Shown: positions 39,173 through 48,287, counted from the stretch's first letter. The stretch: 64,000 nt of DNA from Agrobacterium rubi TR3 = NBRC 13261 (GCF_000739935.1 NZ_BBJU01000019.1:1-64000); one strand, 5' to 3'. Numbers and translations: made by a program. Notes: generated by a model from the sequence alone, not told the origin.

Positions 39173-41829
39173 GGCGATACCCCCGCTGTTTTCAATCTCA
39201 AGGCGTTGCCCAGCACGAAGACCGACGACAGCGCCATGGCGCCCGCCCCGATCATGGGTGAGAGCGTGATGCCGAAGCCGGGATAGAGCGCGCCTGCCGC
39301 AACGGGAATGAGCGCGACATTGTAGCCGAAGGCCCAGAACAGGTTCTGGCGGATGTTGCGCATGGTGGCGCGGCTTATTTCGATGGCGTGAACCACGCCC
39401 ATCAGGTCACCGCCCACCAGCACCACATCGGCGCTTTCGATGGCGACATCCGTGCCGGTGCCGATAGCAATGCCGATATCGGCCTCAGCCAGCGCCGGTG
39501 CATCATTGATGCCATCACCCACGAAAGCCAGCGTCTTGCCGCCCTGTTTCAGGTCCTTGATCGCCTGCACCTTTCCGTCCGGCAACACCTCTGCCACCAC
39601 CTTTTCGATGCCAACTTGGCCGGCGATGGCGTTGGCCGTGCGGGCGTTATCCCCCGTCACCATCGCAACCTCGATGCCCGTGGCTTTCAAGGCTTTGATA
39701 GCGTTTATACTGGATGGTTTCAGCGGGTCCGCCACCGCGATGATAGCAGCCAGTTGCCCATCGATGGCTGCATAGAGCGGTGTCTTGCCTTCCTCGCCCA
39801 GCTTTTGTGCGGTGTCCGCAAAAGCTGCGATTGAGAGGCCAAGCTTTTCCATGAACCGGTCTGCGCCCACCTCGATCTTGCGGCCATCCACGGTGGCGGA
39901 GATGCCGTAGCCGGTAATGCTTTCGAAGTTGGTGATTGTGGGGAAGACCCCCTCTGCCCTGCCGGGCTTCGTCGCTGCAATCGATTCACTGGATCGATTG
40001 CTCTGCTGCGCAGACCACTCCTCTGCCCCCACGAGGGGGGAGAGACCGTGTTGCAAGCTTGCCACTCCTCCATCAAACGGTGCGGCTGGGTTAGCCCCTC
40101 CCCCTTGTGGGGAGGGGTTGGGGAGGGGTTCTTGCCCCCTCGCCGCTCGCACAATCGCCTCGGCAATCGGATGCTCCGACCGGCTCTCAACCGCTGCCAC
40201 CAGCCTCAACACCTCACGGCGCTCAAACCCGTCGGCCACCACCATATCCGTCAGTTCCGGTCTGCCTTTCGTTACCGTCCCTGTCTTGTCCACCACCACG
40301 ATCCCGGCAGACCGCAGCGCCTGCAAGGCGGCGCCCTTGCGGAAGAGAACACCCAGCTCCGCAGCCCTGCCAGTGCCAACCATGATCGATGTCGGGGTGG
40401 CGAGGCCCATTGCGCAGGGGCAGGCGATGATCAACACGGCCACGGCATTGATCAGCGCATGGGTATAGGCGGGCTGCGGGCCGAAGATTGCCCAGGCGAT
40501 GAAGGTCAGCACCGCAACCCCGATGACCACCGGCACGAACAGTGCGGTGACCCGGTCCACCAGCAATTGGATGGGCAGCTTTGCGCCTTGCGCCTGCTCT
40601 ACCAGCGCGATGATCTGCGCCAGCATCGTATCGCCACCGACCTTGGTTGCGCGGAATTTCAGCGCACCATTGCCGTTAATGGTACCGCCGACCACATGGG
40701 CACCAATGCTTTTTTCCACCGGCACCGGCTCACCCGAAATCATCGATTCATCGACATAGGAAGCGCCCTCCACCACCTCGCCGTCCACGGCCAGACGCTC
40801 GCCCGGGCGGATGACGACGATATCGCCAACGGCGACCTCGTCCGTTGGAAGATCAATGGTTTGACCGCCCCGCTCCACTCGCGCCGTCTTGGCCTGAAGG
40901 CCCGCCAGCTTGCGAATGGCATCGCCCGTCTTGCCGCTGGCGCGCGCCTCCAGCAACCGCCCGATGAGGATCAGCGTGACGATGACGGTGGCCGCCTCGT
41001 AATAGACATGCCGGGCATTCTCCGGCAGCAGGCCGGGCGCGAATGTGGTGACCAGCGAATAAAGATAAGCAGCACTCACACCGAGCGCCACCAGCGAATT
41101 CATCTCCGGTGCGCCATGTAGTAGGGCCGGAAAACCCGACTTCAGGAACCGCCAGCCCGGCCCGAAAATCACCACTGTCGCCAGCGCGAAATAGACATAA
41201 TACAGCGTCTGCGTCTCGATGATGCCCATCAGCCAATGGTGCATCGGCGCATAAAGATGCCCGCCCATTTCCAGCACGAAGAGCGGCGCTGTGAAAATGG
41301 CCGCAAGCAACACGTCCCGCTTCAGCGTCGCCTCGTCACCGGCATGGTGCATATGCTCATGGCCTGCGTGATCTTGACCAACAGCACCCGGAACCTTCAA
41401 CGCAAATCCGGCAAGCCGCGCCGTTTCCACCAGCACCTCGCGCTGCCGCGCACCGCCCATGCTTGCGATGGTCACAGCACCGCTGTGCGCATCCACCTCC
41501 ACGCTAACGGTGGTCGGCGCTGCCTCCAGCACGCTGATCAATCGCGCAACATCATCCGCACCCTTCAAGCCATGCGCCATCAGCGTCATCGTTTGAGGCG
41601 CGACCTCATACCCGATCTTCCTCACCGCTGCTGCCAGCGTCTTCGCCGAAAACCCGTCCCCCGGTTCCACCGTCAGCTTCTTCGTCGCAAAATTCACCGA
41701 ACTCGCCGCCACCCCCGGCACCTTGCCCGCCGCCACCTCAACGCGCCGCACGCAGGACGCGCAGGTCATGCCCTCCACGGACACGGAAATCGGTTCTGCC
41801 GGGATGGTGGTCTTGACTGTCTCGTTCAT
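39169..41829 (-). CDS. copA: Cu(I)-exporting P1B-type ATPase with in-frame repeat insert
   Basis: An 886-residue copper pump. The first HMA domain has C-A-S-C (23-26); a second HMA-like domain (about 75-145) has lost its CxxC. A His-rich stretch (H-A-G-H-E-H-M-H-H-A) follows. The transmembrane metal site C-P-C is near 468, phosphorylation D-K-T-G-T near 512, S-E-H-P near 552, then G-D-G-I-N-D-A-P. About residues 565-627 are encoded by a palindromic repeat lying between the S-E-H-P motif and the G-Y-G loop of the nucleotide-binding domain. Related enzymes are shorter by roughly this length. Confidence 0.93.
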   Translation of the reverse strand: MNETVKTTIPAEPISVSVEGMTCASCVRRVEVAAGKVPGVAASSVNFATKKLTVEPGDGFSAKTLAAAVRKIGYEVAPQTMTLMAHGLKGADDVARLISVLEAAPTTVSVEVDAHSGAVTIASMGGARQREVLVETARLAGFALKVPGAVGQDHAGHEHMHHAGDEATLKRDVLLAAIFTAPLFVLEMGGHLYAPMHHWLMGIIETQTLYYVYFALATVVIFGPGWRFLKSGFPALLHGAPEMNSLVALGVSAAYLYSLVTTFAPGLLPENARHVYYEAATVIVTLILIGRLLEARASGKTGDAIRKLAGLQAKTARVERGGQTIDLPTDEVAVGDIVVIRPGERLAVDGEVVEGASYVDESMISGEPVPVEKSIGAHVVGGTINGNGALKFRATKVGGDTMLAQIIALVEQAQGAKLPIQLLVDRVTALFVPVVIGVAVLTFIAWAIFGPQPAYTHALINAVAVLIIACPCAMGLATPTSIMVGTGRAAELGVLFRKGAALQALRSAGIVVVDKTGTVTKGRPELTDMVVADGFERREVLRLVAAVESRSEHPIAEAIVRAARGQEPLPNPSPQGGGANPAAPFDGGVASLQHGLSPLVGAEEWSAQQSNRSSESIAATKPGRAEGVFPTITNFESITGYGISATVDGRKIEVGADRFMEKLGLSIAAFADTAQKLGEEGKTPLYAAIDGQLAAIIAVADPLKPSSINAIKALKATGIEVAMVTGDNARTANAIAGQVGIEKVVAEVLPDGKVQAIKDLKQGGKTLAFVGDGINDAPALAEADIGIAIGTGTDVAIESADVVLVGGDLMGVVHAIEISRATMRNIRQNLFWAFGYNVALIPVAAGALYPGFGITLSPMIGAGAMALSSVFVLGNALRLKTAGVSP
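39947..40137. repeat. Family B palindromic repeat inside copA
   Basis: About 190 bp element, open in the copA frame. Left end 'accccctctgccctgccggg'; right end CCCCTCCCCCTTGTGGGGAGGGG followed by 'ttggggaggggttcttgccc', matching 594-640. A 'gcaatcgattcactggatcgattgc' internal dyad is unique to this copy. Confidence 0.82.
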
Positions 41830-41851
41830 AAGACTTCCCCTTTCGAGACTT

Positions 41852-41882
41852 CATGTAATGCTTCCCATGATGGGAAGGTCAA
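41852..41882 (-). promoter_or_regulatory. HmrR/CueR-type copA promoter
   Basis: Minus strand TTGACC, spacer of exactly 19 bases, TACATG. The dyad CTTCCCATCATGGGAAG lies in the spacer: the ACCTTCC...GGAAGGT copper-regulator box. It is 23 bases upstream of the copA ATG. Confidence 0.8.
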
Positions 41883-41920
41883 GAGTATTCCATTGATATT
41901 TGAACTCCATTGAATTTGAT

Positions 41921-41932
41921 GCTCAATTGAGC
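41921..41932 (+). promoter_or_regulatory. Short palindrome upstream of dinJ
   Basis: GCTCAATTGAGC, a perfect 12 bp palindrome 27 bases before the dinJ ATG, within an AT-rich promoter region. Likely operator for DinJ/YafQ autoregulation. Confidence 0.5.
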
Positions 41933-41959
41933 TACATCAAGACGAACAGGAGTAGGATC

Positions 41960-42235
41960 ATGACGGCAAATGCATATGTTCGAGCGCGCATAGATCAGGA
42001 TGTGAAAGATGACGCCACGGCCGTTCTCGACAGCCTCGGGCTCACCGTTTCAGATGTGATGCGCATGATGTTGACACGGATTGCACGTGAAAAAGCTTTA
42101 CCGATCGAGCTTACGCGACCCAACGCGGAAACATTAGCTGCTATTGAGGAAGCACGCGCAATTGCCGCTGAAAAACGCGCTCGCTTCAGCACATCTAATG
42201 AACTTTTCAATGTTCTTGATGGCAGCAAGCCGTGA
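41960..42235 (+). CDS. dinJ: RelB/DinJ-type antitoxin
   Basis: A 91-residue ribbon-helix-helix antitoxin: A-Y-V-R-A-R-I-D-Q-D-V-K-D-D-A, then V-L-D-S-L-G-L-T-V-S-D-V-M-R-M-M-L-T, the classical DinJ pattern. ATG at 41960 with AGGAGTAGG upstream; an in-frame ATG 20 codons earlier lacks family similarity. Its stop overlaps the yafQ GTG start (GTGA). Confidence 0.9.
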   Translation: MTANAYVRARIDQDVKDDATAVLDSLGLTVSDVMRMMLTRIAREKALPIELTRPNAETLAAIEEARAIAAEKRARFSTSNELFNVLDGSKP

Positions 42236-42567
42236 AGGGTCACAAAGGTGATGAAACAAAAGCGGCGTCCAAGCGGGCGACCCTGCCGCGCAGTTGCGAC
42301 TTTACAAAACAATTTCTGAAAGACTGGAAACGTCTCAACGTGTCAGGTCGCTACGACATGGTGAAACTCAAGCACGTCATGCTGCTTCTTATAGCAAACG
42401 AAACACCTTTACCCGCACAACTGCGCGACCATGAGTTGACCGGAGAATGGCGGGATCACCGTGAATGCCACATCGGTGGTGATTTCTTGCTGATCTATAC
42501 AATAGATGACCAAGCAAATCTGGTCATCTTCACGCGCGCCGGAACACATTCCGAACTCTTCAGATAG
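42232..42567 (+). CDS. yafQ: YafQ-type mRNA interferase toxin
   Basis: A 111-residue RelE-superfamily toxin acting on ribosome-bound mRNA. Seen: F-T-K-Q-F-L-K-D-W-K-R, L-R-D-H-E-L-T-G-E-W-R-D-H-R-E-C-H-I-G-G-D-F-L-L-I-Y and the catalytic-type C-terminal T-R-A-G-T-H-S-E-L-F. It starts with GTG at 42232, overlapping the antitoxin stop. Convergent with the beta-lactamase-like gene, only 14 bases away. Confidence 0.9.
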   Translation: MKGHKGDETKAASKRATLPRSCDFTKQFLKDWKRLNVSGRYDMVKLKHVMLLLIANETPLPAQLRDHELTGEWRDHRECHIGGDFLLIYTIDDQANLVIFTRAGTHSELFR

Positions 42568-42581
42568 CTCTGATATCACCC

Positions 42582-43400
42582 TTACCGGTGCACGGAAAAC
42601 CGTGGGATATCCCGCAAGAACTCCTCGCGCACCACCTCTCCCATCGGCTTGTCCGACGGTTTGTCGGCCACGCGGAAGCGGACGAAGACGATGTGCTGGC
42701 CTTCGCGTTCGGCCCAGCCGACGAACCAGCCGAAGGGGCGGTTGGGGTCTGGTTGACCGTCGTCGCCCTTGAGGTTGCCAGTGCCGGTCGTGCCGTGGGC
42801 GCTCCAGGCTTCGGCGCCATCGAATACTGGGATGATGGCCTTGGTCTTGTTCTGGGCATCGCGGGAAAATGGCAGGTTGTTGGCCAGCAGGCGGCGCATG
42901 AAGCCGATCTGTTCGACTGGGGAAATGGCAAGAGACGTGCCGACCCAGGCGTCCGTCAGGCCGTTATCCTTGCCTGCCTCTCCCGCCACATCGGCATTGC
43001 CGAAGCCCAGACGTTTGACGTAACTGGCGAATTTCTCCGGCCCCAAGCGGCTGGTGATTTCGCGGGAGTACCAGCGGATCGACTCTTTCTGCCACGTGGA
43101 CGGATCGACCTTCTTGCGCTCCTGCGGCGTTGCCTCCATGCCCTTATGCCACTCCCAGACGGGATTGAATTCATCGAGCAGAATGCCGGAATCATAGCCG
43201 ATCAGCGCCAGCGGCACCTTGAACGTCGCACCGGGAGAAACCCGCTTGTCGCAGGTGCCCTGCTGGGTAATGACCGCACCGGTTTCCACCGATGTTACGA
43301 AGGTGCATTCATAAGGCTGGGTGGCGGCATAGGCCCAAACGGGTGACAAACCGAAAGCGGTCAGGCACAGAGCTTTAAGAACGGCGCAGCGGGGCAGCAT
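42582..43400 (-). CDS. Class D beta-lactamase homologue lacking catalytic serine
   Basis: A 272-residue exported protein with signal peptide ([20 protein letters not shown]) and OXA-type fold. Fold markers are [11 protein letters not shown], the F-G-N motif at 133-135, [14 protein letters not shown], and [15 protein letters not shown]. The usual S-x-x-K nucleophile motif (S-T-F-K) reads A58-T-F-K61, so the acylated serine is replaced by alanine. The K-T-G motif reads T204-T-G206. Both changes argue against hydrolysis of beta-lactams. It might be a binding or sensor protein, or be decaying, although the frame is intact. Confidence 0.85.
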   Translation of the reverse strand: MLPRCAVLKALCLTAFGLSPVWAYAATQPYECTFVTSVETGAVITQQGTCDKRVSPGATFKVPLALIGYDSGILLDEFNPVWEWHKGMEATPQERKKVDPSTWQKESIRWYSREITSRLGPEKFASYVKRLGFGNADVAGEAGKDNGLTDAWVGTSLAISPVEQIGFMRRLLANNLPFSRDAQNKTKAIIPVFDGAEAWSAHGTTGTGNLKGDDGQPDPNRPFGWFVGWAEREGQHIVFVRFRVADKPSDKPMGEVVREEFLRDIPRFSVHR

Positions 43401-43507
43401 GCATTTTCCTTGAATGTCCGGTCGTCATGGCCGGTAATGGGCGTGTCTAAAGGTATCGGAAGATATTAGGATGCAGATGGGGCAGGAATAGGACGAGCCC
43501 ATATCCC

Positions 43508-43625
43508 CCTCATTCCTGTCCCTGTGACAGGAGTCCAGTCGTCGCGCGTCTGCGCGGCGGGACGAGTCTTTTCAGCCCAAGGACTTGGGCTGGCTGGATT
43601 CCTGTGACAAGCACAGGAATGAGGG
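43508..43625. repeat. Family C palindromic repeat near ycgN
   Basis: About 118 bp: outer arms 'ctcattcctgtccctgtgac' and the inverse 'gtgacaagcacaggaatgag', inner pairs 'cgcgtctgcgcg' and 'agcccaaggacttgggct'. Same architecture as the 19444 and 23561 copies but more diverged. Confidence 0.78.
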
Positions 43626-43646
43626 TGGAGTGGATGCACGATGATC

Positions 43647-44123
43647 TCACCGCTGCTGCGCCTCCGGCTGCTCGCCCACCGTCAATGGCCAGTCCACAAC
43701 GTAGTTCTCGAAATCGTCCACCTCCACCTTCAGCTCGTTTACTGTACGACCACGGGCGGAAATGCCGGCCACATGCACCGTCTCAGGATCGCCCGAGACC
43801 AGATGGTGCCACCAGTAGAGGTCCTCGCCATCGCGCACCAGCGCATAGGCGCAGGTCGGTGGCAGCCAGCCGATTTCGTTGACGAGCTTGAGGTTCAGCT
43901 GGATGCAATCCGGCACGGTATCGAACCGGTTGGGGTAATCCGAACACTGGCAGCTGTCGCCATCCAGCAACTGGCAGGCGACGGAAGTGAACACCACCTC
44001 ACCCGTGTCCCAATCCTCAAGCTTGTTGAGACAGCACAGGCCGCAGCCGTCACACAGGCTTTCCCATTCGGTGTTACTCATTTGCGCCAGTGATTTCGTT
44101 TTCCAGAATGGCGCGTCACTCAT
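43647..44123 (-). CDS. YcgN-family cysteine cluster protein (UPF0260)
   Basis: A 158-residue cytoplasmic protein with conserved cysteines typical of the CxxCxxCC family ([32 protein letters not shown]), which may bind a metal cluster. Other family blocks are L-P-P-T-C-A-Y-A-L and W-H-H-L-V-S-G-D. I used the methionine at 44123 ([10 protein letters not shown]). Function in the cell unknown. Confidence 0.88.
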   Translation of the reverse strand: MSDAPFWKTKSLAQMSNTEWESLCDGCGLCCLNKLEDWDTGEVVFTSVACQLLDGDSCQCSDYPNRFDTVPDCIQLNLKLVNEIGWLPPTCAYALVRDGEDLYWWHHLVSGDPETVHVAGISARGRTVNELKVEVDDFENYVVDWPLTVGEQPEAQQR

Positions 44124-44308
44124 CGTTAACATTTCCGTTCCATTTTGCATCATCGGGCGGCAACATGGCCCGGCCCGTTTCGTCGTGGCGCGATCTGCCG
44201 GATTGTAAGATAATCCTTAAATCCGGCGGAGTAGTGTTGAGGGAATGACCCGCGCAAGGTTGCCGCGTCAAGCAGACGCTCGAAATATCGAACAGGAATT
44301 CGTTTTAC

Positions 44309-46486
44309 GTGCAGGAAGATAAGAACAAGAAACAGGCGCGCCGTAAACGCCATATTCTGCTGCGCATCGATTCATGGATCGATTCCGGCCTGTGGACCTC
44401 TGCATCCCGCCTTTTCGATTTCTGGGAAGAGGTGACCATCGCTTCGCGCAAACTGCATGTGCGCGGCTGGAAGAAATTCCTCATCAACATTGCCGATGAT
44501 GCATTGACGGTCGGCACCGCTGGTACGGTGCTGATGCTGGCTCTCGCCCTACCCGCCTTCGAGGAAACCAAGAAGGACTGGCGCTATCGCGGTGATTTCG
44601 CCGTCACATTCCTCGATCGTTACGGCAACACCATCGGCCATCGTGGCATCATCCACGAAGATTCCGTGCCGATCGACCAGATGCCGGATCATTTCATCAA
44701 GGCCGTTCTGGCCACAGAAGACCGACGTTTCTTCGAGCATTTCGGCATCGATTTCATCGGCCTGGCCCGCGCCATGAGCGAAAACGCCCGCGCCGGCGGC
44801 GTCGTGCAGGGCGGCTCGACGCTGACGCAGCAGCTGGCCAAGAACCTGTTTTTGACCAATGAGCGCTCGCTGGAACGCAAGATCAAGGAAGCCTTTCTGG
44901 CGCTTTGGCTGGAAGCCAACATGTCCAAGAAGGAAATCCTCAGCCTTTATCTCGACCGCGCCTATATGGGCGGCGGCACCTTTGGTGCTGCGGCGGCGGC
45001 GCAATTCTATTTCGGCAAGAACCTGACGGATGTGACGCTGGCGGAATCCGCCATTCTCGCCGGTCTGTTCAAGGCACCGGCGAAATACGCGCCACACGTC
45101 AACCTTCCCGCCGCGCGTGCGCGTGCCAACACGGTGCTGTCCAACCTCGTGCAGGGTGGCTTGATGACCGAGGGGCAGGTCGTCGGCGCCCGCCGCAACC
45201 CGGCCACCGTCATCGACCGCGAAGAAAAGCAGGCACCGGATTACTTCCTCGACTGGGCGTTCGACGAGGTGCAGCGTCTGGCCAAGGACGGCAAGATCAA
45301 GGACCACACGGTCGTTGTGCGCACCACCATTGACACCGGCCTGCAACAGGCGGCCGAACAGGCGATGGAAGGCAGCCTCCGCGAGTTTGGCGAAGGGTAC
45401 CGCGTCAAGCAGGGCGCGATGGTGATGATCGAAAATGGCGGCGGCATCCGCGCCATGGTCGGCGGTCGTGACTACGGCGAAAGCCAGTTCAACCGCGCAA
45501 CGGCAGCGCTGCGCCAGCCCGGCTCGTCCTTCAAGGTCTACACCTACTCCGCCGCCATGGAGAAGGGCTACAAGCCGGAAACGCTGATTTCGGATGCGCC
45601 GGTGACATGGCGCGGCTGGTCGCCGCAGAACTATGGCCGCTCCTATGCGGGCAAGGTGACGTTGCAGACGGCCCTTGCTAAATCCTACAATACCGTGCCG
45701 GTGCGTCTTGCCAAGGATGTTCTGGGCACGCAGATCATTGCCGATACGGCGAAAGCCATGGGCGTCGCCACGCCGCTTCGCACCGACAAGACCATTCCGC
45801 TCGGAACGTCCGAAGTGACCGTGCTGGACCAAGCCACGGGCTATGCCGTATTCCCCGCAGACGGCATGCAATCGCGCCGCCACGGCGTAGCTCAAGTGCT
45901 GGATTACGAAGGCAAAGTCCTCTACGATTTCGACCGCGATGAGCCGCCCGCAAAGCGCGTGCTCTCGGAAGAAGCCAATTCCAAGATGAACCGCATGCTG
46001 GTGACCATTCCCGTGGAAGGAACGGCACGACGCGGCGCGCTGGACAACAGCATCGTCTCGGGCGGCAAGACCGGCACGTCGCAATCCTACCGCGATGCCT
46101 GGTATGTGGGCTTTACCGGCAATTACACAACCGCCGTCTGGTTCGGCAACGACGACTTCACCTCCATGAACAACATGACCGGCGGCGCCCTGCCCGCCAT
46201 GACGTTCAAACGCCTCATGGACTATGCCCACCAGGGCATGGAACTGCGCGCCATCCCCGGCATCCAGAACCCGCTACCCAATGGCACGCACCCCAAACCC
46301 GCGAACGGCGCGCTTGTCGCCTCCGCAGACGCCAACGCCATGCCAGCCCTCACCCGCCCCCGCTCGCTCTCCGCCGAAGCAACAAGAGTCATTCGCTCTA
46401 TCGGCAAGAAGCTGAAGGAAGCCTCTGCGCCATCGCTGACGGTGCAGAAGGTGGCCGATGTGGGGAGTGATGGGGTGAAGCGGTAG
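44309..46486 (+). CDS. Class A penicillin-binding protein (PBP1 type)
   Basis: Bifunctional peptidoglycan synthase of 725 residues, starting at GTG 44309. One membrane anchor near residues 65-90. The GT51 glycosyltransferase has catalytic A-T-E-D-R-R-F-F-E-H and G-G-S-T-L-T-Q-Q-L-A-K-N. The transpeptidase has the nucleophile in P-G-S-S-F-K, then S-Y-N and K-T-G-T-S-Q. It has all active-site residues, unlike the neighbouring OXA-like protein. The N-terminal 60 residues are a long basic cytoplasmic tail. Confidence 0.93.
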   Translation: MQEDKNKKQARRKRHILLRIDSWIDSGLWTSASRLFDFWEEVTIASRKLHVRGWKKFLINIADDALTVGTAGTVLMLALALPAFEETKKDWRYRGDFAVTFLDRYGNTIGHRGIIHEDSVPIDQMPDHFIKAVLATEDRRFFEHFGIDFIGLARAMSENARAGGVVQGGSTLTQQLAKNLFLTNERSLERKIKEAFLALWLEANMSKKEILSLYLDRAYMGGGTFGAAAAAQFYFGKNLTDVTLAESAILAGLFKAPAKYAPHVNLPAARARANTVLSNLVQGGLMTEGQVVGARRNPATVIDREEKQAPDYFLDWAFDEVQRLAKDGKIKDHTVVVRTTIDTGLQQAAEQAMEGSLREFGEGYRVKQGAMVMIENGGGIRAMVGGRDYGESQFNRATAALRQPGSSFKVYTYSAAMEKGYKPETLISDAPVTWRGWSPQNYGRSYAGKVTLQTALAKSYNTVPVRLAKDVLGTQIIADTAKAMGVATPLRTDKTIPLGTSEVTVLDQATGYAVFPADGMQSRRHGVAQVLDYEGKVLYDFDRDEPPAKRVLSEEANSKMNRMLVTIPVEGTARRGALDNSIVSGGKTGTSQSYRDAWYVGFTGNYTTAVWFGNDDFTSMNNMTGGALPAMTFKRLMDYAHQGMELRAIPGIQNPLPNGTHPKPANGALVASADANAMPALTRPRSLSAEATRVIRSIGKKLKEASAPSLTVQKVADVGSDGVKR

Positions 46487-46676
46487 CGCTTTTCACAGGA
46501 TTGCGTGTTTTTCGTTGGATGGCCCTCTGCCGGGTAAGTGTCATCTCGATCGACGAGTAAGTATCTGCCCATCTATCGCCAGAGATGCAGCACGCCTCTG
46601 CGACCCCATACTGGTTGAAAAATTATCTACCTGTGATAGCAAATATGCCGACAGAGGGTGATAAGCAAAAGGCAAT

Positions 46677-47381
46677 ATGGCGTCGCAATCGCGTATCAGA
46701 TCGGGCTTTATCGACGTGGCCAGTATTGTGCTCGCGCTTCTAGCTGGGCTTGTTGGCGAGCGGGCCGGATTTCTTCTTCACATGCCGCACTTTCCGGCAG
46801 TTATTGGAGACAGCGAAGCGCTGTGGCGGGTGTTTGCAAACGGCCCGCAGAATCCAAATTCTCTTTTTATGATTCTCATTCTGGCCGTGGCCTCTGGCAC
46901 ATCCTGGGTCATAGACAACGTTGCCAGCATTGACGAAGCGCGGCAACGCTTGCGGGCTATCAGCAAACCTGTCCGCCATGCTTACACAGGCATTGCACTA
47001 CTTTTGACACCCTTGTTGTTTGTGGTTCCCGCCTTCACGTTTTTAAAGATGTTTCTGACCGCAGCAGCGACCGTTCTTCATCGCCTCGTTTACATTCGGG
47101 CAGAACGGAAGGGCGTACCGGTCATTCCTTTACGAATCGCAGCCGGCTTATTCTTCGGGATACTGGTTGGTCTTATCCTGACGGATCAGCAGCAATCGGT
47201 CTACAATTGCAAATCAAACACACTGCGGCTTCTGTCAGGTGAAACGATGCAATGCACACAGATTGTCCTGCTCGGCAGCGGTCCGTTCGTCATCGTAGAA
47301 GGACCTACGAAACCAAGGCTCATCAAGACAAGCGACTTCGGCCTTGAGGAGGTCGACAGGACTTCGGGACACAGCCCATGA
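46677..47381 (+). CDS. Membrane protein of unknown function, paralogue 1
   Basis: A 234-residue protein with about five hydrophobic helices (VASIVLALLAGLVGERAGFL; LFMILILAVASGTSWVI; GIALLLTPLLFVVPAFTFL; RIAAGLFFGILVGLIL). The C-terminal domain outside the helices contains two cysteines (Y-N-C-K-S-N-T-L-R-L and M-Q-C-T-Q-I-V-L-L). The next gene has the same layout, including the C-terminal pair, so they are tandem duplicates. Their place beside CdiI-like genes suggests immunity to membrane-acting toxins, which is an inference only. Confidence 0.68.
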   Translation: MASQSRIRSGFIDVASIVLALLAGLVGERAGFLLHMPHFPAVIGDSEALWRVFANGPQNPNSLFMILILAVASGTSWVIDNVASIDEARQRLRAISKPVRHAYTGIALLLTPLLFVVPAFTFLKMFLTAAATVLHRLVYIRAERKGVPVIPLRIAAGLFFGILVGLILTDQQQSVYNCKSNTLRLLSGETMQCTQIVLLGSGPFVIVEGPTKPRLIKTSDFGLEEVDRTSGHSP

Positions 47382-48112
47382 GCGAGCCTGACACCAAACG
47401 ACCCACGAGATTAGCGAGATATGGCGCAGCCCTTATGTTCGTTGTCGTCATGATCCTGCTGCTCTACACCATGTTGCTCGGCGCTCAACTGGCCTTTCTC
47501 GTGCAGCTTCCAAGGCTCTCTGAACTCTTGCGTGATGGGCGCTCCATGTGGCTGGTTTTTTCCACTTGGCCGGATACCCGTTTCGGACTGTTTTTCGCCA
47601 TGGCATACTTCGTCAACATCGAGGTCTCCAAGTTTTCCGACTTTCGGAGCTTCCGCAACTGGATCGGACAGTTGGACCGTCGGCATTTGGTCGCAGTGAT
47701 CGGTACATCAATCTTCATAATGCCCCTGTTATGGGGTGCAGGCATGACGTTACTGCTGTCCATAGCCGCGATTATCCTGTGCTGCATCGTTGGCCGCATA
47801 ATTCTACAATGGGCACAAAAAGCTGGCGTCCCTACAGTCATCGTCGTCATTGTAAGCGCTGCAGCAATCGGTTTTTTCGGTAACGTGCTAATTTCCAAGT
47901 CCTATAACGACACATTCGTGTGTCGCAAAGGATCGGTCGAACTACGCTCTGGCCAGACGGTGGCATGCGACAAGATCGTATCTTTTTCCGATAAGTCGCT
48001 CTGGCTCATCGAAAGCGCAAGCCAAGTCCGCCTCGTCGCATGGCCCAATCTTGAGTTCAAAAATGTGCTGGACGCCTCTCGCCCGAAAGGCGTGGATTCG
48101 GACGCTCGCTGA
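47378..48112 (+). CDS. Membrane protein of unknown function, paralogue 2
   Basis: A 244-residue protein overlapping paralogue 1 by four bases (ATGA). Helices include ALMFVVVMILLLYTMLLGAQ, VAVIGTSIFIMPLLWGAG and VIVVIVSAAAIGFFGNVL. The C-terminal part has the same cysteine pattern (F-V-C-R-K-G-S-V-E-L; T-V-A-C-D-K-I-V) and a final segment SLWLIESASQVRLVAW like that in the first paralogue. It is followed directly by a broken CdiI_2-like gene. Function unknown. Confidence 0.68.
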   Translation: MSEPDTKRPTRLARYGAALMFVVVMILLLYTMLLGAQLAFLVQLPRLSELLRDGRSMWLVFSTWPDTRFGLFFAMAYFVNIEVSKFSDFRSFRNWIGQLDRRHLVAVIGTSIFIMPLLWGAGMTLLLSIAAIILCCIVGRIILQWAQKAGVPTVIVVIVSAAAIGFFGNVLISKSYNDTFVCRKGSVELRSGQTVACDKIVSFSDKSLWLIESASQVRLVAWPNLEFKNVLDASRPKGVDSDAR

Positions 48113-48113
48113 G

Positions 48114-48287
48114 ATGACCATAGCATCCGACGATTTCCCAGCGCTTTTTGGCCTCATTGCTGGTGGCCTGCACTAGGACATCGATTTGGAATACGACACC
48201 GTACCGGAGGCTCTGGCGGGATACGCGCGATTTACCGAACGCGATGAAAAACAAATGCTGCTCAACGAAATAAAGAGTTTCCTCTAA
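48114..48287 (+). pseudogene. Broken CdiI_2-like immunity gene
   Basis: Reads M-T-I-A-S-D-D-F-P-A-L-F-G-L-I-A-G-G-L-H, then a TAG at 48174-48176, then D-I-D-L-E-Y-D-T-V-P-E-A-L-A-G-Y-A-R-F and a second stop at 48285. The intact neighbour (48333) has D-F-P-A-L-F-N-L-I-G-N-Y-L-H-Q-D-M-D-I-E-F-D-S-V-P-E-A-L-A-G-Y-S-R at the same place, so the TAG replaces a glutamine codon (CAG). The C-terminal half is missing. It is a decayed tandem copy. Confidence 0.85.

Noticed and set aside
44549..46231. 560-codon minus-strand frame opposite the penicillin-binding protein gene
   Set aside because: Length arises from GC bias; the plus-strand gene has all active-site motifs and the frame has no recognisable domain.
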